Assembly: GCA_029762625.1 (NCBI GenBank)
Contig: JARVGI010000002.1
Coordinates: forward strand, 250,772 to 314,771
Length of the DNA stretch: 64,000 bases
DNA from: Methanomicrobiaceae archaeon
Lineage (GTDB): Archaea; Halobacteriota; Methanomicrobia; Methanomicrobiales; Methanomicrobiaceae
Direction of reading: 5' to 3'
The notes beneath the pieces are model-generated. The model searched no databases and was not told the DNA's origin. It saw only the letters and a program-made list of their open reading frames with translations. Positions within the stretch are counted from its first letter, which is position 1; every line of letters begins with the position of its first letter. Shown here piece by piece: positions 28,994 to 37,042 of this stretch. Made by a program: the position numbers and the translations under genes.

Positions 28994-29605
28994 ATGACCT
29001 ATATCGATATTACCCGAGACCTCGGGGAGCACACGCCAATTTACCCGGGCGATACCCCGTTTTCCATGGATCGCATCGAAAAGGAGAACTACACCACGCA
29101 TGCGCTGTCCCTCGGCTCCCATACCGGGACCCATATCGATGCCCCCGCCCATTTCATCGCGGGAGGGCGGACCGTGGACGCACTTGACCTCTCCCTGCTC
29201 ATCGGGAATGCATGGGTGGCGGACCTCTCGGGCGAAGGGCCGGCGCTCCTGCCCCGCCATTTCGCCTCCTGCCCTGAGGGCACGCAGAGGGTGCTCGTGA
29301 AAACCTCGTTTTCCGGCCAGCAGACCTTTTCTGCCGACTATCCCTCTCTCTCGCATGATGCGGCGGAGTATCTCGCATCCCGCGGGATCCGGGTGATCGG
29401 TGTCGACACCCCGTCGGTGGAGGCATTCGCTGGCGACGGATCTCTCCATCGCTTCCTCCTCGGGCGCACCATCATCGTGATTGAAATGCTGGACCTCTCG
29501 GCCGTCCAGGAGGGTGAGTACTGTATGATCGCGCTTCCCCTCCGCCTTACCGGGCTCGACGGGGCCCCCGCACGGGTGGTGCTTCGCGCAGGGAGTGATG
29601 GGTAA
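28994..29605 (+). CDS. cyclase-family (kynurenine formamidase-like) metal hydrolase
   Basis: Soluble protein of 203 residues. The N-terminal YIDITRDLGEHTPIYPGDTP and the metal-binding motif HTGTHIDAPAHF (His43, His47, Asp49) define the cyclase/KynB superfamily. The later IRVIGVDTPSVEAF and LPLRLTGLDGAPARVVL match family C-termini. Members include kynurenine formamidase and polyketide cyclases; in methanogens the substrate is unknown. The start at 28994 fits the family N-terminus; in-frame starts at 28940 and 28952 are possible. The next gene begins on the base after the stop, so both are coupled. Confidence 0.82.
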   Translation: MTYIDITRDLGEHTPIYPGDTPFSMDRIEKENYTTHALSLGSHTGTHIDAPAHFIAGGRTVDALDLSLLIGNAWVADLSGEGPALLPRHFASCPEGTQRVLVKTSFSGQQTFSADYPSLSHDAAEYLASRGIRVIGVDTPSVEAFAGDGSLHRFLLGRTIIVIEMLDLSAVQEGEYCMIALPLRLTGLDGAPARVVLRAGSDG

Positions 29606-30214
29606 ATGACGGTGGTGGAAGAGGCCCGGGACGTGTTTCAACAGTCCGTATGCGGCACCGGGTGCGACGACGGGATGGTTGTCCTGCGACGCTGCCCGGA
29701 CGCCCCGACCTGCCAGTACCAGCAGGGGGCCTGTATCGAGGCGGTCTATGGCGGAAAGAACGCCCAAATAGCCTCAAATTTCCCTATTTCCGCCTCGACA
29801 AGGGTTTCGTTTCTCTTCGGGGCGAAGTTCGACAGCCCGCAGAAGAGAACGGCGGCAGCCGCCATCATGAACGTGGTGATGAATTTTCTCTGCCTTACGA
29901 GAATATCCCGGTCCTGCCTTCCTGCATCGTTCGATCCCTGCCGGTCGTACCTTGAGGACGAGCTTCGGGAGATGCGGGTATTCTGTTCGGGGTTTCGCGA
30001 CAGGCCAACCGACACCCTCGGCCTCGACGTGGTGGATGACCCCGAACACGCCGATGTCCTGTTAATCTCCGGCAACGGGGTGTTCTCCGGGCAGGGTCTT
30101 GACATTCTCGAGCGCTACCGGACAAACCGCAGGATCATCCTGGTCGGGCCGGAGACGGCCGCGGCTGCAGCGCTCCTCGAAATCGAGCACTGGTGCCCCT
30201 TTGGCCGCCAGTGA
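29606..30214 (+). CDS. hypothetical protein with Cys-rich N-terminal region
   Basis: I do not recognise this 202-residue protein. The N-terminal part has Cys in SVCGTGC, RRCPDAPTC and QGAC within about 30 residues, which suggests a metal or Fe-S site. The middle is a helical stretch (AAAAIMNVVMNFLCLTRI). The C-terminal half alternates strands and helices (ADVLLISGNGVFSGQ, RRIILVGPETAAAAALLEI) like a Rossmann-type fold and ends in HWCPFGRQ. It is coupled to the cyclase-family gene by abutting stop and start, so the two may act together. Resemblance to heavy-metal chelation (DUF364-like) proteins is only an impression. Confidence 0.6.
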   Translation: MTVVEEARDVFQQSVCGTGCDDGMVVLRRCPDAPTCQYQQGACIEAVYGGKNAQIASNFPISASTRVSFLFGAKFDSPQKRTAAAAIMNVVMNFLCLTRISRSCLPASFDPCRSYLEDELREMRVFCSGFRDRPTDTLGLDVVDDPEHADVLLISGNGVFSGQGLDILERYRTNRRIILVGPETAAAAALLEIEHWCPFGRQ

Positions 30215-30345
30215 AAGGGGCATTCCCCTCCCCCGTGTCCGTACCCTGCGGGTCTCCGGTAGCCGGAACAAAAAATCGTGCGCAACCGGGGATGGCGGGG
30301 TCTCGCGGGGATCATTTATTTCTGCATCCTGAGAGATGTTCATCT

Positions 30346-31590
30346 ATGCTCTTCGGCTCATCCGGAATACGCGCACTGTACGACCGGTCGCTTATGGATC
30401 TTGCGCTTGCGGTCGGATCAGCAGTCGGCATGCGGGCCGGACGGGTCGTCCTGGGCAGGGATACCCGCACGACGGGCCCAATCCTCGCGCATGCCTTTTC
30501 TGCAGGCGTCCTTTCCTCCGGGGGGGATGTGCTTGACGGTACTATCGCACCCACGCCCACGGTCGCCTTCGCGACCCGCAATGCCGGTGCCGGCTGCATG
30601 ATCACCGCATCGCATAATCCCGAACCCTATAACGGGATGAAGCTCGTCAACCCCGATGGTTCCGCATTCACCAGAGAGCAGCAGGGGAGTATCGAGCGGG
30701 AGATGGCAGAGCGGTACTGGCAGGACTGGGAATCGCAGGGACACTTCGCTGCAGCAGACATCATCTCCCCTCACCGGGAATCGATACTGCGCGCCGTCGC
30801 TCCTGAAGGAGAACTATCGGTGGTCCTCGACTGCGGCAATGGTGCGGGGAGCACGATAACTCCCGATCTGCTCGGTGCGGCCGGGATCCGGGTGTTCTGC
30901 CTGAATTGCAATATCAACGGAACATTTGCCCGCCCATCCGAGCCGCTGGAGACAAACCTCCCCTACATCGGCGAGATGATCCGGACATGCAAGGCAGCTG
31001 CGGGCATCGTCCATGATGGCGATGCAGACCGCATGATGGCGTTCGACGGGCGGGGACGGTTTATCAGCGGCGACCACCTGCTGATGCTGTTCGCACGCTA
31101 CCTGGGCGCAAAACGGGTGGTGACCACGGTCGATGCCTCGATGGCCATCGACGAGATTGCGGAGGTGCAGCGCACCCCGGTGGGTGACAGTTACGTCTCC
31201 GAGCATCTCCTTTCCTGGGGCGATTTCGGCGGCGAACCCTCGGGAAGCTGGATTTTCCCGGATCATACGCTGTGCCCGGACGGCATCTATGCCGCAGCCC
31301 TTTTCGCCCGGATCGCCTCCGAGTGGGATGTCGCCGCGGAGGTCGATGCCATGCCGCGATACCCGATCGTCCGTACCTCCTTTTCTGTCACGGACCCGCA
31401 CACCCTCCTTCGTCAGCTGGGGGCCGAGGTGCCGACCGACGGGATCCGCATCGAGGAGGAGGACGGATGGTGCCTGATCCGGGCGAGCGGCACCGAGCCC
31501 AAGGTCCGTATCACTGCAGAGGGGAAGACAAAGGAGATCGCCGAGACCATGGCGGATAGAGGCCATACAATGGTGAAACAAGTGCAATAA
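30346..31590 (+). CDS. glmM: phosphohexosamine mutase (phosphoglucosamine/phosphomannomutase family)
   Basis: Interconverts hexose(amine)-6- and 1-phosphates, here most likely glucosamine-phosphate for UDP-GlcNAc synthesis. The catalytic phosphoserine is Ser89 in TASHNPEPYNG. The Mg2+ loop is DGDADR with Asp224, 226 and 228. The sugar loop is GGEPSGSWIF and the phosphate loop RASGTEPKVRI. Length 414 is slightly short but complete. The start at 30346 follows GAGAG. It is first in a set with two nucleotidyltransferases and glmS, which supports the glucosamine assignment. ManB or PGM activity is the alternative. Confidence 0.88.
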   Translation: MLFGSSGIRALYDRSLMDLALAVGSAVGMRAGRVVLGRDTRTTGPILAHAFSAGVLSSGGDVLDGTIAPTPTVAFATRNAGAGCMITASHNPEPYNGMKLVNPDGSAFTREQQGSIEREMAERYWQDWESQGHFAAADIISPHRESILRAVAPEGELSVVLDCGNGAGSTITPDLLGAAGIRVFCLNCNINGTFARPSEPLETNLPYIGEMIRTCKAAAGIVHDGDADRMMAFDGRGRFISGDHLLMLFARYLGAKRVVTTVDASMAIDEIAEVQRTPVGDSYVSEHLLSWGDFGGEPSGSWIFPDHTLCPDGIYAAALFARIASEWDVAAEVDAMPRYPIVRTSFSVTDPHTLLRQLGAEVPTDGIRIEEEDGWCLIRASGTEPKVRITAEGKTKEIAETMADRGHTMVKQVQ

Positions 31591-31604
31591 TCCTGTGGAG
31601 CGCA

Positions 31605-32810
31605 ATGACGATGCAGTGTGTGATACTTGCAGCAGGCGAGGGCAAACGGATGCGGCCGCTGACCGCTTCACGGCCCAAGGTAATGCTTCCCGTGGCAAAC
31701 AGGCCGATGATCGAGCATCTCATCATCGCCGCGCGGGAATGCGGGATTGAGGATTTCATTCTCGTTGTGGGATACGGCGAGCAGGAGATCAGGACGTACT
31801 TCGGCGACGGTTCGTCAAGGGATGTGTCCATCCATTATGTCACCCAGCGCCAGCAGCTCGGCACCGCGGACGCACTCCGGGCTGCCGAGCCCCTCATCCG
31901 GGGACGGTTCCTGCTCATGAACGGGGACATGATCCTTAAAGCCGGGGATATCAAGGCAATCTGTGACCGGAATGCACCCAGCGTGGGCATATTCCCGGGC
32001 ACCCAGCCCGAGCGGTTCGGCGTGATCACGGTGGATGGAGACCGCGTGACAGGACTCGTGGAAAAATCATCGAAACCGCCGAGTAATCTCATCAACGCAG
32101 GCGTGTATCTCTTCGAAAAGGGCGTGTTCGACCTCCTCTCGGAGCTGAACCTCTCGGAGCGCGGTGAATACGAGCTCACCGACGCCCTCTTCCGGTATAT
32201 CGAGGACGGCAGACTGGCCGCGCACCGGTTGTCGTTCTGGCTGGATATCGGCGCCCCATGGAATCTCATCGATGCAAACGAGGTGATGATGAAGGACCTG
32301 CAAACCGATATTCTGGGCGAGATTGAAGAGGGCGTGTTTATTTCAGGTCCGGTTTCCCTCGGAAAAGGGAGCGTCATCAAATCGGGCACCTGTATCGAAG
32401 GGCCCTGCACGATCGGGGAAAATTGCAGGATCGGGCCCCATGCATATCTCAGGGGGTCAACGGCAATCGGGAGCGGCTGCCATATCGGCCACTCCACGGA
32501 GATTAAAAATTCCGTCATCCTCACGGGAACAAAGATCCCCCATTTCAACTATATCGGGGACTCCGTGATCGGAAGCGGGTGCAATTTCGGGGCGGGAACA
32601 AAAATCGCCAACCTGAGGCACGACCATACTATTATAAAATCCGGCGGATATATTACGGGGAGAAAAAAATTCGGTGCAGTAATTGGCGACAATGTACAGT
32701 TCGGCATCAACTGCTCAATTAACGTGGGCTGTGTGGTGGGGAGCGGGGTGAAGGTGGCCCCCCATCAGCATGTCCATGGAACCATCGCAGACAACACGAC
32801 AATCCGGTAA
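31605..32810 (+). CDS. bifunctional sugar-1-phosphate nucleotidylyltransferase/acyltransferase (GlmU-like), copy 1
   Basis: The N-terminal nucleotidyltransferase has AAGEGKRMRPLTASRPKVM and the metal motif LLMNGDMIL. The C-terminal left-handed beta-helix consists of hexapeptide repeats (IKSGTCIEGPCTIGENCRIG) and ends with FGAVIGDNVQFGINCSINVG. Length 401, as for archaeal enzymes with GlcN-1-P acetyltransferase and UDP-GlcNAc pyrophosphorylase activity. The Met at 31611 is an alternative start. It lies 14 bases after the mutase and four bases before its own paralogue. Together with the mutase and GlmS it completes the route from fructose-6-phosphate to UDP-GlcNAc. Confidence 0.88.
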   Translation: MTMQCVILAAGEGKRMRPLTASRPKVMLPVANRPMIEHLIIAARECGIEDFILVVGYGEQEIRTYFGDGSSRDVSIHYVTQRQQLGTADALRAAEPLIRGRFLLMNGDMILKAGDIKAICDRNAPSVGIFPGTQPERFGVITVDGDRVTGLVEKSSKPPSNLINAGVYLFEKGVFDLLSELNLSERGEYELTDALFRYIEDGRLAAHRLSFWLDIGAPWNLIDANEVMMKDLQTDILGEIEEGVFISGPVSLGKGSVIKSGTCIEGPCTIGENCRIGPHAYLRGSTAIGSGCHIGHSTEIKNSVILTGTKIPHFNYIGDSVIGSGCNFGAGTKIANLRHDHTIIKSGGYITGRKKFGAVIGDNVQFGINCSINVGCVVGSGVKVAPHQHVHGTIADNTTIR

Positions 32811-32813
32811 GGG

Positions 32814-33974
32814 ATGACAATGCAGGCAGTAATTCTGGCAGGAGGCGAGGGATCGCGGCTTCGACCGCTCACCCTGAGCAGACCGAAGGCAATGATTCCG
32901 CTGGCAAACCGGCCGATCATCGATTATGTCATTCAAGCGCTGATTGCAAACGGTATACGCGATATCATCGTGGTCGTCGGGTACCGCAAGGAGCATGTCA
33001 TCCGCCATCTTAACCGGTTTGATATTCCGATACGCATCGTCGTGCAGGAAAAGCAGCTCGGTCCGGCCCATGCCCTCAGGTGCGCCGAGGCGGCGATATC
33101 CGGTGACTTCATCCTGCTGCCCGGAGACAATTATATCGATGCGGCCTCGATCGGCAAAATTAAAAAAGAGCCCTCTTCACTGCTGATCAAGGAGCATCCA
33201 TATCCCTCGAACTTCGGGGTTGTCTCAATCCGGGAGGGTTTCGTGACCGGCATCGTGGAAAAACCAGTATATTCCCCCCGCGTTACCGTCAGCACAGGGA
33301 TCTATCACCTGAAACAAGACATTTTTTCGTATCTCCTCGAGGGAGATGAGATTCCGGACGCCATTGTGTCGATGATTGCGGACGGGTACAAATTCCGGGC
33401 CGTTCCCGCTGACCAGTGGCACGACGCGGTCTATCCGTGGGATCTCCTCGGCATCAATTCGCGGATCATGAAATCGGTCCCTCCCCTGAAAAGCGGAACT
33501 ATCGATGGGATGTCGACGATCCGGGGGACCGTCAGGATAGGAGAGGGAACGGAGATCGGGCCGAACTCGACGATTCTCGGCCCTGTGATCATCGGCGAGA
33601 GCTGTGATATCGGTCCCAACACCTGCATCATGCCCAACACCAGCATCGGGTCGCGGGTGCATATCGAACCGTTCACCTTCCTCGAAAATACGATTCTCAT
33701 GGACGACGTACGGATCGGCTCCCATTCCCGCTGCGTTGATGCGGTGGTGGGAGAGGGGGCGAGGCTTGCCAACCAGACCACCATCAGAACGGGCAATTAC
33801 CGTTTCGAAGTGGACGGGAAGTTGCTCGGTGGGAAATTCGGGGCGATTCTTGGCGAACGGGTATCGTCTGCACCCTTTACCGTGCTGCACCATTGCATCG
33901 TGGGCAACTATGTATCCATTGAAGAAGGAAGGACGCTCTCGGGCACCATTCAGGATCACGTCGTGGTGAAGTAA
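32814..33974 (+). CDS. sugar-1-phosphate nucleotidylyltransferase with hexapeptide domain (GlmU-like), copy 2
   Basis: A tandem paralogue of the preceding gene, 386 residues. The nucleotidyltransferase signature is AGGEGSRLRPLTLSRPKAM, with LLPGDNYI at the metal site in place of MNGDM. The beta-helix includes GTEIGPNSTILGPVIIGESC and ends with KLLGGKFGAILGERV. The different metal-site sequence and the loss of the His-rich end seen in copy 1 suggest another substrate, for example glucose- or acetamido-sugar-1-phosphate. An ATG at 32820 with better spacing to the AAGGG site is an alternative start. glmS follows after one base. Confidence 0.85.
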   Translation: MTMQAVILAGGEGSRLRPLTLSRPKAMIPLANRPIIDYVIQALIANGIRDIIVVVGYRKEHVIRHLNRFDIPIRIVVQEKQLGPAHALRCAEAAISGDFILLPGDNYIDAASIGKIKKEPSSLLIKEHPYPSNFGVVSIREGFVTGIVEKPVYSPRVTVSTGIYHLKQDIFSYLLEGDEIPDAIVSMIADGYKFRAVPADQWHDAVYPWDLLGINSRIMKSVPPLKSGTIDGMSTIRGTVRIGEGTEIGPNSTILGPVIIGESCDIGPNTCIMPNTSIGSRVHIEPFTFLENTILMDDVRIGSHSRCVDAVVGEGARLANQTTIRTGNYRFEVDGKLLGGKFGAILGERVSSAPFTVLHHCIVGNYVSIEEGRTLSGTIQDHVVVK

Positions 33975-33975
33975 C

Positions 33976-35715
33976 GTGTGCGGAATTGTCGGGTATATCG
34001 GGATCAGGGAGGCGGCGCCCATCATTGTCGAAGGCCTGAAACGCCTTGAGTACCGCGGCTACGATTCATTCGGCATCGCCACCCTCAACCGGACGCTGTC
34101 AACGATGAAGAAGTGCGGCCGGATCTCCGAAAACGCGCATTGCGTGGCCGATCTTTGCGGGAATATCGGGATCGGCCACACCCGCTGGGCGACACACGGG
34201 AAGCCCGATGATCTCAATGCACACCCGCACACCGATTGCACGGGGAGCATCGCGGTGGTGCACAACGGCATCATCGAGAATTACGCGGAGCTCAAACGCG
34301 CATTGCGAGAACGGGGGCATGTATTCGCTTCGGAGACGGATACCGAAGTCATCGTTCACCTGATCGAGGAGCACTACGCGGGTGACCTGTTCGATGCGGT
34401 CAGGGCGGCTATTGCGCATCTCGAGGGATCGTATGCTGTCCTTGCCGTGGCGAAGGATGACCCCCGCATCATCGCCGCCCGCAACGCAAGCCCCCTCGTT
34501 ATCGGGATCGGCGACGGCGAGCTGCTGGCCGCCTCTGATGTGACGCCCCTCCTCGACCATACCCGGCAGGTCATCTTCCTCGAGGACGGGGACACCGCCA
34601 CCATCACGCCCGGGCAGGTCACCATCTGGAACGGCAGTGGCCCTGTCGAGCGGCCCGTGAGCATGGTCGAATGGGACGTGGAGAGTGCGAAAAAGGGCGG
34701 GTTTGAGCATTTCATGATCAAGGAGATCTACGAGCAGCCGGACGTCTTCTTCCATACCGCCTCATCGATCAAGGAGGGCGAGATCATCGACGCCCTGCGG
34801 GAGTGCGGGAGCATGACCCTTGTCTCCTGCGGCACCTCGTACCACGCGGCATTGATCTTTCGCTATCTCGCTGAGAAGATCTGTTCCATTCCCGTGAGGG
34901 TCGAACTCGCGTCCGAGTTCAAGTACTACGCCCCGCCCCTCCGGGGAATGGTCGTCGGCGTCACCCAGTCGGGGGAGACCGCGGACACCATCGCCGCCCT
35001 CAAAAAAGCGCGCCAGTTCAACTGCACGACCCTGGGGATCACCAATGTCCTGGACAGTTCGGTCACCCGCATCGCCGACCACACGATGTACACGCGTGCG
35101 GGGCCCGAGATCAGCGTTGCCGCAACGAAATCGTTTATCGCCCAGCTGGCAGTGTTCCTGCAGATCATCAATCTCCTGCAGGAAAACCGGTACGAAGAGG
35201 AGATGGCCATGGTTCACCGGCAGATTGAGGACTGTCTCCTGCTCGATCTGGCCGAGGCGGTCGAGGTATGCGGCCGGGCCGACCACGTATTTTTCGTCGG
35301 CCGCGGGCCGTATTACCCCGTCGCCCTCGAGGGCGCACTCAAGATGAAGGAGATCTCCTATATCCACGCGGAGGGGTATGCTGCAGGAGAACTGAAACAC
35401 GGTCCCTTTGCACTGCTCTCCGAGGAGAGCCCGGTGATCGCGCTCTGCCTTCCCGGTGAGAGCTACGCGGTCATGCTCTCGAATATCAAGGAGATGAAGG
35501 CCCGGAGCGCCCCCATCATCGCCATCGGCGTCGAAGGCGACCGTGAGCTCGAAGAGATCGTCGATATCCTGATCGAACTGCCGAAATGCCTGCTCTTTGG
35601 TGGGATTTTGATGAGTTCGGTGGTGCTGCAGCTGCTCGCCTACCACACTGCGCGAATGCTGGGGCGGGATATCGACAAGCCGAGAAACCTCGCAAAGAGT
35701 GTGACGGTGGAATGA
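33976..35715 (+). CDS. glmS: glutamine--fructose-6-phosphate aminotransferase (isomerizing)
   Basis: Makes glucosamine-6-phosphate from fructose-6-phosphate and glutamine, the first step to UDP-GlcNAc. The N-terminal class II glutaminase begins MCGIVGYIG, with Cys exposed after Met removal, and has GIGHTRWATHG and NGIIENY. Two SIS domains follow (SCGTSYHAALIF; GRGPYYPVALEGALKMKEISYIHAE), and the protein ends with the canonical LAKSVTVE. Length 579. The start is GTG at 33976, fixed by the need for Cys at position 2. It is the last gene of the mutase-transferase-transferase-glmS run. Confidence 0.96.
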   Translation: MCGIVGYIGIREAAPIIVEGLKRLEYRGYDSFGIATLNRTLSTMKKCGRISENAHCVADLCGNIGIGHTRWATHGKPDDLNAHPHTDCTGSIAVVHNGIIENYAELKRALRERGHVFASETDTEVIVHLIEEHYAGDLFDAVRAAIAHLEGSYAVLAVAKDDPRIIAARNASPLVIGIGDGELLAASDVTPLLDHTRQVIFLEDGDTATITPGQVTIWNGSGPVERPVSMVEWDVESAKKGGFEHFMIKEIYEQPDVFFHTASSIKEGEIIDALRECGSMTLVSCGTSYHAALIFRYLAEKICSIPVRVELASEFKYYAPPLRGMVVGVTQSGETADTIAALKKARQFNCTTLGITNVLDSSVTRIADHTMYTRAGPEISVAATKSFIAQLAVFLQIINLLQENRYEEEMAMVHRQIEDCLLLDLAEAVEVCGRADHVFFVGRGPYYPVALEGALKMKEISYIHAEGYAAGELKHGPFALLSEESPVIALCLPGESYAVMLSNIKEMKARSAPIIAIGVEGDRELEEIVDILIELPKCLLFGGILMSSVVLQLLAYHTARMLGRDIDKPRNLAKSVTVE

Positions 35716-35817
35716 GGATTCTATTTATCGCCATACCCCCCACCTGTACCCGGGGACCGGTGAATCTGGCATAATCGGCATCCAATCCGCCGGTATCCGG
35801 TCAAACGAGGCAGCAGC

Positions 35818-36951
35818 ATGGTATCCGGGTATGCAGTCATGATCGCCGGTATTGTTTTCGCGGGGGTCGCGCTCATCCCGTATGCCGTCTACCTTGCGGG
35901 CATCATGGTCGGCAAAAAACCCAAAAAAACGGTCCTTCGCGCGAATTTGCCCCCGATCAGCATAATAATGGCAGCATATAACGAAGAGGGGGTGATCGGG
36001 GAACGTCTGCACAACATTCTCACCGCATCATATCCCCGGGATCGCTACGAGATTCTCGTGGTCGATGACTGCTCCTCCGACACCACCGCCGCAAGTGCAC
36101 GGGACGTGCTCGATCATTCGGGCGTGCAGTACACGATACTTGCAAACGAAGCCCGCTCGGGAACCAACCGCTCGTACAACCGCGCCATGCGATCGGCAGA
36201 TCATGAGATTATCGTCACGACCGATGCCAACAAATTTTTCGCACCCGACGCGCTCTCGCTCGTGGTATCCCGCCTGGTCTCGAATGACGAGATCGGTGCC
36301 GTCTGCGGCGACCAGAGGCCTCTGGGCGGGGGACAGGACACCCGGGTGCGGGGAATGGAGGCGGAATACCGGAACATATACGGCAGGATGTGTGACTGGG
36401 AGAGTGCGATCGACTCGACGTACAATTTCAACGGCCCGCTGGTGGCATTCAAACGATCCGCCATCCCGTATATCGAAGAGCGGTGCGGGGCTGATGATGC
36501 GAACACCGCGTTCGCTGCGATCCGGAACGGGTATCGCGCCGTCTATGAAACGGGTGCGGTCGTGTACGAACGCGTCCCGAAAACGTTGCAGTTCCAGTAT
36601 CGCCAGAAAATCCGGCGGGCAACCCGGCTTATCGAGTCGACGCTGGCAAACCTCGATCTTCTCCGTGAAAAGCGTCCGTTTTCACGCTATTTCTATCCCC
36701 TGCGGATATTCATGTATCTCGTCACGCCGGGGTTGTTCTTTACCGGGGCGTTTCTCCTCTTTGTCGGCCTCTTTCTGGAACACCCGATCGTCGGAGCGAT
36801 GGTGTGTGTGCTGGTAGCTGTCTCGCTGGCGCTGTTCAGGAATAACCTCATTTCGGCATTTATCCTCAACCAGGCATATCTCCTCGTCGGTCTGCTGCAT
36901 GTCGGCAGGGACATGAGGGTATGGGAAAGCACCTCGATTCTGGGGAACTAG
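35818..36951 (+). CDS. membrane-bound family 2 glycosyltransferase
   Basis: Protein of 377 residues with one N-terminal membrane segment (VMIAGIVFAGVALIPYAVYLAG), a GT2 domain and two or three C-terminal membrane segments (IFMYLVTPGLFFTGAFLLFV onward). The GT-A motifs are PPISIIMAAYNEE, ILVVDDCSSDTTA, VTTDANKFF (DxD-like) and RRATRLIES (QxxRW-like). Such enzymes polymerise or transfer sugars onto lipid carriers. The location between UDP-GlcNAc synthesis and AglB suggests a role in building the lipid-linked N-glycan or a surface polysaccharide, which is inference. Confidence 0.85.
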   Translation: MVSGYAVMIAGIVFAGVALIPYAVYLAGIMVGKKPKKTVLRANLPPISIIMAAYNEEGVIGERLHNILTASYPRDRYEILVVDDCSSDTTAASARDVLDHSGVQYTILANEARSGTNRSYNRAMRSADHEIIVTTDANKFFAPDALSLVVSRLVSNDEIGAVCGDQRPLGGGQDTRVRGMEAEYRNIYGRMCDWESAIDSTYNFNGPLVAFKRSAIPYIEERCGADDANTAFAAIRNGYRAVYETGAVVYERVPKTLQFQYRQKIRRATRLIESTLANLDLLREKRPFSRYFYPLRIFMYLVTPGLFFTGAFLLFVGLFLEHPIVGAMVCVLVAVSLALFRNNLISAFILNQAYLLVGLLHVGRDMRVWESTSILGN

Positions 36952-37002
36952 CACATTTTTCTTGAAATAGTATCATTTTCCGACTTTGTATAGAATTACA
37001 CA

Positions 37003-37010
37003 ATTTATAT
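37003..37010 (+). promoter_or_regulatory. aglB: TATA box of aglB
   Basis: ATTTATAT in an A+T-rich gap, 33 bases before the aglB ATG. A second T/A-rich element (TTGTATAGAA) lies just upstream. Together they support an independent promoter. Confidence 0.5.
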
Positions 37011-37042
37011 GGTTGCACTCCCATGTATTCTTGGGAGAACCA

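Noticed and set aside
35712-35774. 20-codon frame overlapping the glmS stop (ATGA)
   Set aside because: It overlaps a TATA-like CTATTTATC and ends before the GT2 gene, so it is more likely promoter DNA than a gene.
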